This document shows, piece by piece, positions 61,374 through 64,000 of a stretch of DNA of 64,000 bases. This DNA comes from Mucilaginibacter pineti (GTDB taxonomy: Bacteria; Bacteroidota; Bacteroidia; Sphingobacteriales; Sphingobacteriaceae): NCBI RefSeq assembly GCF_900101875.1, contig NZ_FNAI01000002.1:496001-560000 (forward strand), written 5' to 3'. How positions within the stretch are numbered: the first letter of the stretch is position 1; each line of letters opens with the position of its first letter. The notes under the pieces are model-generated. The model worked only from the letters and a program-made list of their open reading frames with translations. It was not told the DNA's origin and did no database searches. A program made the position numbers and the translations under genes.

Positions 61374-63290
61374 TTATCTTTTAAGGCTATGAAGCGTATT
61401 TACCAGTAAGTCGATCTCGGCGCAGGTATTATAAAATGCCAGCGAAGGCCTCACGGTACTCTCTACCCCAAACCGCCGTAAAATAGGCTGGGCACAATGA
61501 TGCCCGGAACGTACAGCAATACCTTGTTGGTTTAATGCCGCGCCAACATCCTCGGTTTTGTAACCATCAAGTACGAATGATAGTACACTTGCCTTTTCCG
61601 GCGCTGTGCCTATAAGGCGTATACCTTTAACCTCCTTTAAAAGTTGGGTTGCATATACCAACAGGTAATGCTCATATTGTGCAATAAGCGGCATGCCCAA
61701 CCTGGTTACGTAGTCAATAGCCGCGCCAAGGCCTACGGCATCGGCAATATTACCGGTACCGGCCTCAAATCTGCCTGGGGCATCATGGTATTGGGTGTGT
61801 TCAAAGGTTACATCTTTGATCATATTACCACCTCCCTGCCAGGGCTGGGTTTCATTAAGGAGATATTCCTTGCCATATAAAACACCGATACCAGTTGGTC
61901 CGAATACTTTATGACCCGAGAATACGAACCAGTCAGCATCCAGGGCCCGTACGTCAACCGGCATATGCGATACCGATTGTGCACCATCAACCAGCACTTT
62001 TGCACCGGCCAAATGGGCCAGCTGTACAATTTGCGCGGCCGGGGTAACAGTACCCAATGCGTTTGATACCTGGGTAAATGAAACCAGTTTGGTTCTTGGG
62101 CCAAGCAGTTTTACATACTCGTCAATAAGTACCTGTCCGTCATCATCTACCGGGATAACCTTTATTTTCAGGCTTTTTTTAGCCGCCAGTTGCTGCCACG
62201 GAACGATGTTGGCATGGTGCTCCAGATGGCTCACAATAATTTCATCGCCTGCGTTTAGGTTTTGATCGCCCCAGCTTTTAGCCACCAGGTTAATGGCTTC
62301 GGTTGCGCCCCTCACAAAAATAATTTCGTTAATGGAGCCGGCATTTAAAAATTGTTGTACTTTTTTACGGGCCCCTTCATAAGCATCGGTAGCACGCGCC
62401 GCCAACTCATGCGCTGCGCGATGGATGTTGGAGTTTTCGTGCTTGTAAAAATAACTGATACGATCGATAACCTGTTTAGGCTTTTGAGTTGTAGCAGCAT
62501 TATCCAGCCATACCAGTTGTTTTCCGTTTACCTGCTCCTGTAATATCGGGAAATCACGCCTTATAATATTTACATCGAATGGCGGGGTTATGATACCGCT
62601 TATCCCAGCTTTGGATGGTTGGGCCTTATCGGCTTTTACGGCGGGTAAACCATGGGTATCGTTTAAAAAATAAAACGGTACCGCTGTAGTTGTGGGCGCA
62701 CCATTGAAAATGCCTGACGATCCAGGTGCCGACGTGCTGATCTGCTCCAGCACTTTTTTAAGCTCGGTATCGAAATGCTGATCCTGCTGATAAGGCAGAT
62801 GAAACAGATCTTGCGGAGCAGCAGATAACTGCTCAACCCCAAAGTTTTGCCTGAGCAAAACATCAGGAATAAGGTCTGTTTTCTTCAGATAAGATTCATA
62901 ATCGCCATTTAGCTGCACTGGCAACTGACCACCAAAAGCAGGCTGACTATATCCCGTTGCCGGGGATAATGAGGGCGACTGGCTACTCAAATTAGGATCG
63001 GCAAAACTCGTTTGCGGATCCTGCAAGTTTACAGCATTACCCTGGTTTACCGCAGATGGTGATATACCGCCGCCGCCAATTGTGCTCGGCGGTGCCTGTT
63101 GAGCAGGGGCATTGACCGGCGCACTCGTATTAAACAAACTAATATCCGGCGCTATCGAAAATATATCTGCACCTTTTTGTGAAGGCAGTTCACTTAAAAA
63201 GCCACCCGGCCCGGCTTTAAACAGCTGGTTTGCCAGTGCTTCAAGCTCTTGCGGGCTGGGCAAGTTATCGTTATTAATATTTGTACTCAT
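61374..63290 (-). CDS. Family 2A encapsulin cargo cysteine desulfurase
   Basis: This protein has 638 residues. Residues 1-230 are an extra N-terminal region: a short helix-like block LPSPQELEALANQLF (10-24), a low-complexity stretch rich in P, S, Q, G (about 55-125), then LNGDYESYLKKTDLIPDVLL near 127-146. Residues 235-638 are a SufS/CsdA-type desulfurase with WLDNAATTQKP (261-271), DGAQSVSHMPVD (435-446), the PLP lysine K461 in SGHKVFGPTG, and the catalytic cysteine C599 in RSGHHCA. It takes sulfur from cysteine, leaving alanine and an enzyme persulfide. The long extension is the known targeting region for family 2A shells. Its start overlaps the shell gene by 17 bases. Confidence 0.93.
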   Translation of the reverse strand: MSTNINNDNLPSPQELEALANQLFKAGPGGFLSELPSQKGADIFSIAPDISLFNTSAPVNAPAQQAPPSTIGGGGISPSAVNQGNAVNLQDPQTSFADPNLSSQSPSLSPATGYSQPAFGGQLPVQLNGDYESYLKKTDLIPDVLLRQNFGVEQLSAAPQDLFHLPYQQDQHFDTELKKVLEQISTSAPGSSGIFNGAPTTTAVPFYFLNDTHGLPAVKADKAQPSKAGISGIITPPFDVNIIRRDFPILQEQVNGKQLVWLDNAATTQKPKQVIDRISYFYKHENSNIHRAAHELAARATDAYEGARKKVQQFLNAGSINEIIFVRGATEAINLVAKSWGDQNLNAGDEIIVSHLEHHANIVPWQQLAAKKSLKIKVIPVDDDGQVLIDEYVKLLGPRTKLVSFTQVSNALGTVTPAAQIVQLAHLAGAKVLVDGAQSVSHMPVDVRALDADWFVFSGHKVFGPTGIGVLYGKEYLLNETQPWQGGGNMIKDVTFEHTQYHDAPGRFEAGTGNIADAVGLGAAIDYVTRLGMPLIAQYEHYLLVYATQLLKEVKGIRLIGTAPEKASVLSFVLDGYKTEDVGAALNQQGIAVRSGHHCAQPILRRFGVESTVRPSLAFYNTCAEIDLLVNTLHSLKR

Positions 63291-64000
63291 GGTAATTACC
63301 TAAATCAACATCTTCTAAAACAGCAATAGCGTCATCAACCAAAACAGCCAGTGAGCAATACAGCGACACTAAGTACGATGCAATGGCTTTGTTGTTGATG
63401 CCCATAAAGCGCACCGATAAACCAGGTGACTGCTCGCCGGGAAGTCCTGGTTGGTATAAACCAACCACACCCTGGCGGCTTTCGCCCGTGCGTATTAAAA
63501 TGATCTTAGATTTATTGTTTACGATAGGTAATTTGTCAGACGGAATTAGCGGGATACCACGCCAGGTTATAAACTGCGAACCAAAAAGTGATACTGTTGG
63601 CGGTGGTACACCACGGCGGGTACACTCCCTGCCAAAGGCTGCTATAGCCAGCGGGTGCAGCAGGAAAAATCCCGGCTCTTTCCAAACTTTGGTTATCAGT
63701 TCGTCCAAATCATCCGGGGTAGGGGGGCCAAGCCTTGTTTTGATTTTTTGCGATGGGGCTATGCTGCTCAGTAAACCATATTCGGTATTATTGATAAGTT
63801 CGCTTTCCTGTCTTTCCTTAACAATTTCAATAGTAAGGCGCAGTTGCTCGCTGATCTGGTTGTAAGGCTTGCTGTATAGGTCTGATACGCGGGTATGCAC
63901 ATCAAGAACCGTGTTTACGGCGCTTAAATTGTACTCGCGCGGGTTTTCTTCGTAATCAACAAAGGTTGATGGCAGCTCGCGTTCATCGCGGTTTGAGCAG
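63274..64000 (-). CDS. Family 2A encapsulin shell protein (SrpI-like), partial at right edge
   Basis: The frame is open to position 64000, so the N terminus is outside the window; about 241 residues are visible. ENPREYNLSAVNTVLDVHTR, PTPDDLDELITKVWKEPGFF, AFGRECTRRGVPPPTV and GLSVRFMGINNKAIASYLVS are typical of the HK97-fold SrpI/family 2 encapsulin shell. A family 2B shell would carry a cyclic-nucleotide-binding insert, which would lie in the missing part, so 2A is inferred from the desulfurase cargo. The gene ends 17 bases inside the cargo gene. The protein self-assembles into an icosahedral compartment around the cargo. Confidence 0.92.
   Translation of the reverse strand, partial: CSNRDERELPSTFVDYEENPREYNLSAVNTVLDVHTRVSDLYSKPYNQISEQLRLTIEIVKERQESELINNTEYGLLSSIAPSQKIKTRLGPPTPDDLDELITKVWKEPGFFLLHPLAIAAFGRECTRRGVPPPTVSLFGSQFITWRGIPLIPSDKLPIVNNKSKIILIRTGESRQGVVGLYQPGLPGEQSPGLSVRFMGINNKAIASYLVSLYCSLAVLVDDAIAVLEDVDLGNYHEYKY

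Noticed and set aside
63274..64000. HK97-fold shell as a prophage capsid
   Set aside because: The sequence matches SrpI-type shells, and the neighbours are cysteine metabolism genes, with no portal, terminase or protease.

Overview
The window looks like chromosomal DNA of a Bacteroidota bacterium, most likely Sphingobacteriaceae (Mucilaginibacter or Pedobacter-like). Support comes from a SusC/SusD pair with its own ECF sigma factor and FecR, a type IX secretion sorting domain, a Reg_prop sensor kinase, -7 boxes of the TAnnTTTG type, and few Shine-Dalgarno sites. The genus is inferred from family content only; no rRNA gene is present.

Layout. 1-9.6 kb holds housekeeping and accessory genes: a DoxX-like membrane protein cut by the left edge, a HAD phosphatase, a thioredoxin-reductase-like flavoprotein, a very large secreted multidomain protein, an MFS transporter, and an SDR/AraC pair. 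9.7-18.3 kb holds a soluble PAS sensor kinase, a GDPD phosphodiesterase, a sialate O-acetylesterase with a six-hairpin glycosidase, and small proteins. 18.4-33.6 kb is a near-symmetric block: a TldE-TldD pair on the minus strand, then RDD and DUF4159 genes, then the divergent MoxR-DUF58-BatA-type membrane operon, then a second TldD-TldE pair on the plus strand. 33.8-46 kb is a polysaccharide utilisation locus (sigma, FecR, SusC, SusD, BNR lipoprotein, GH43, GH5-like, GH39-like), probably acting on a xylan- or arabinan-type glycan. A Reg_prop sensor kinase and a BamA-like barrel follow. 51.4-53.5 kb is visibly more AT-rich, with small membrane proteins and a PAS-LuxR regulator. 53.7-58.9 kb holds a secreted HExxH protein, a DUF1349 protein, a barrel-like protein, an ArsB-type transporter and three unknown small genes. 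A tRNA-Gly lies at 59.0-59.1 kb.

The most notable system is at the right edge on the minus strand: a family 2 encapsulin shell gene (SrpI type, cut by the window edge), overlapping a cysteine desulfurase with a disordered N-terminal cargo extension of about 230 residues, then an EpsC-type serine O-acetyltransferase, then a CPA2 cation/proton antiporter. Spacings are -17, 8 and 13 nt, so all four are probably one operon, ending in a hairpin before the tRNA. Together they suggest a nanocompartment that takes sulfur from cysteine, supplied with O-acetylserine for cysteine synthesis by the co-encoded transferase; the antiporter is an unexplained partner.

Non-coding structure includes a perfect 38-bp palindrome across two convergent stop codons, a 168-bp inverted pair of REP-like hairpins, a second palindromic repeat of about 100 bp, and many terminator hairpins. 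No CRISPR array, insertion sequence or rRNA was seen.
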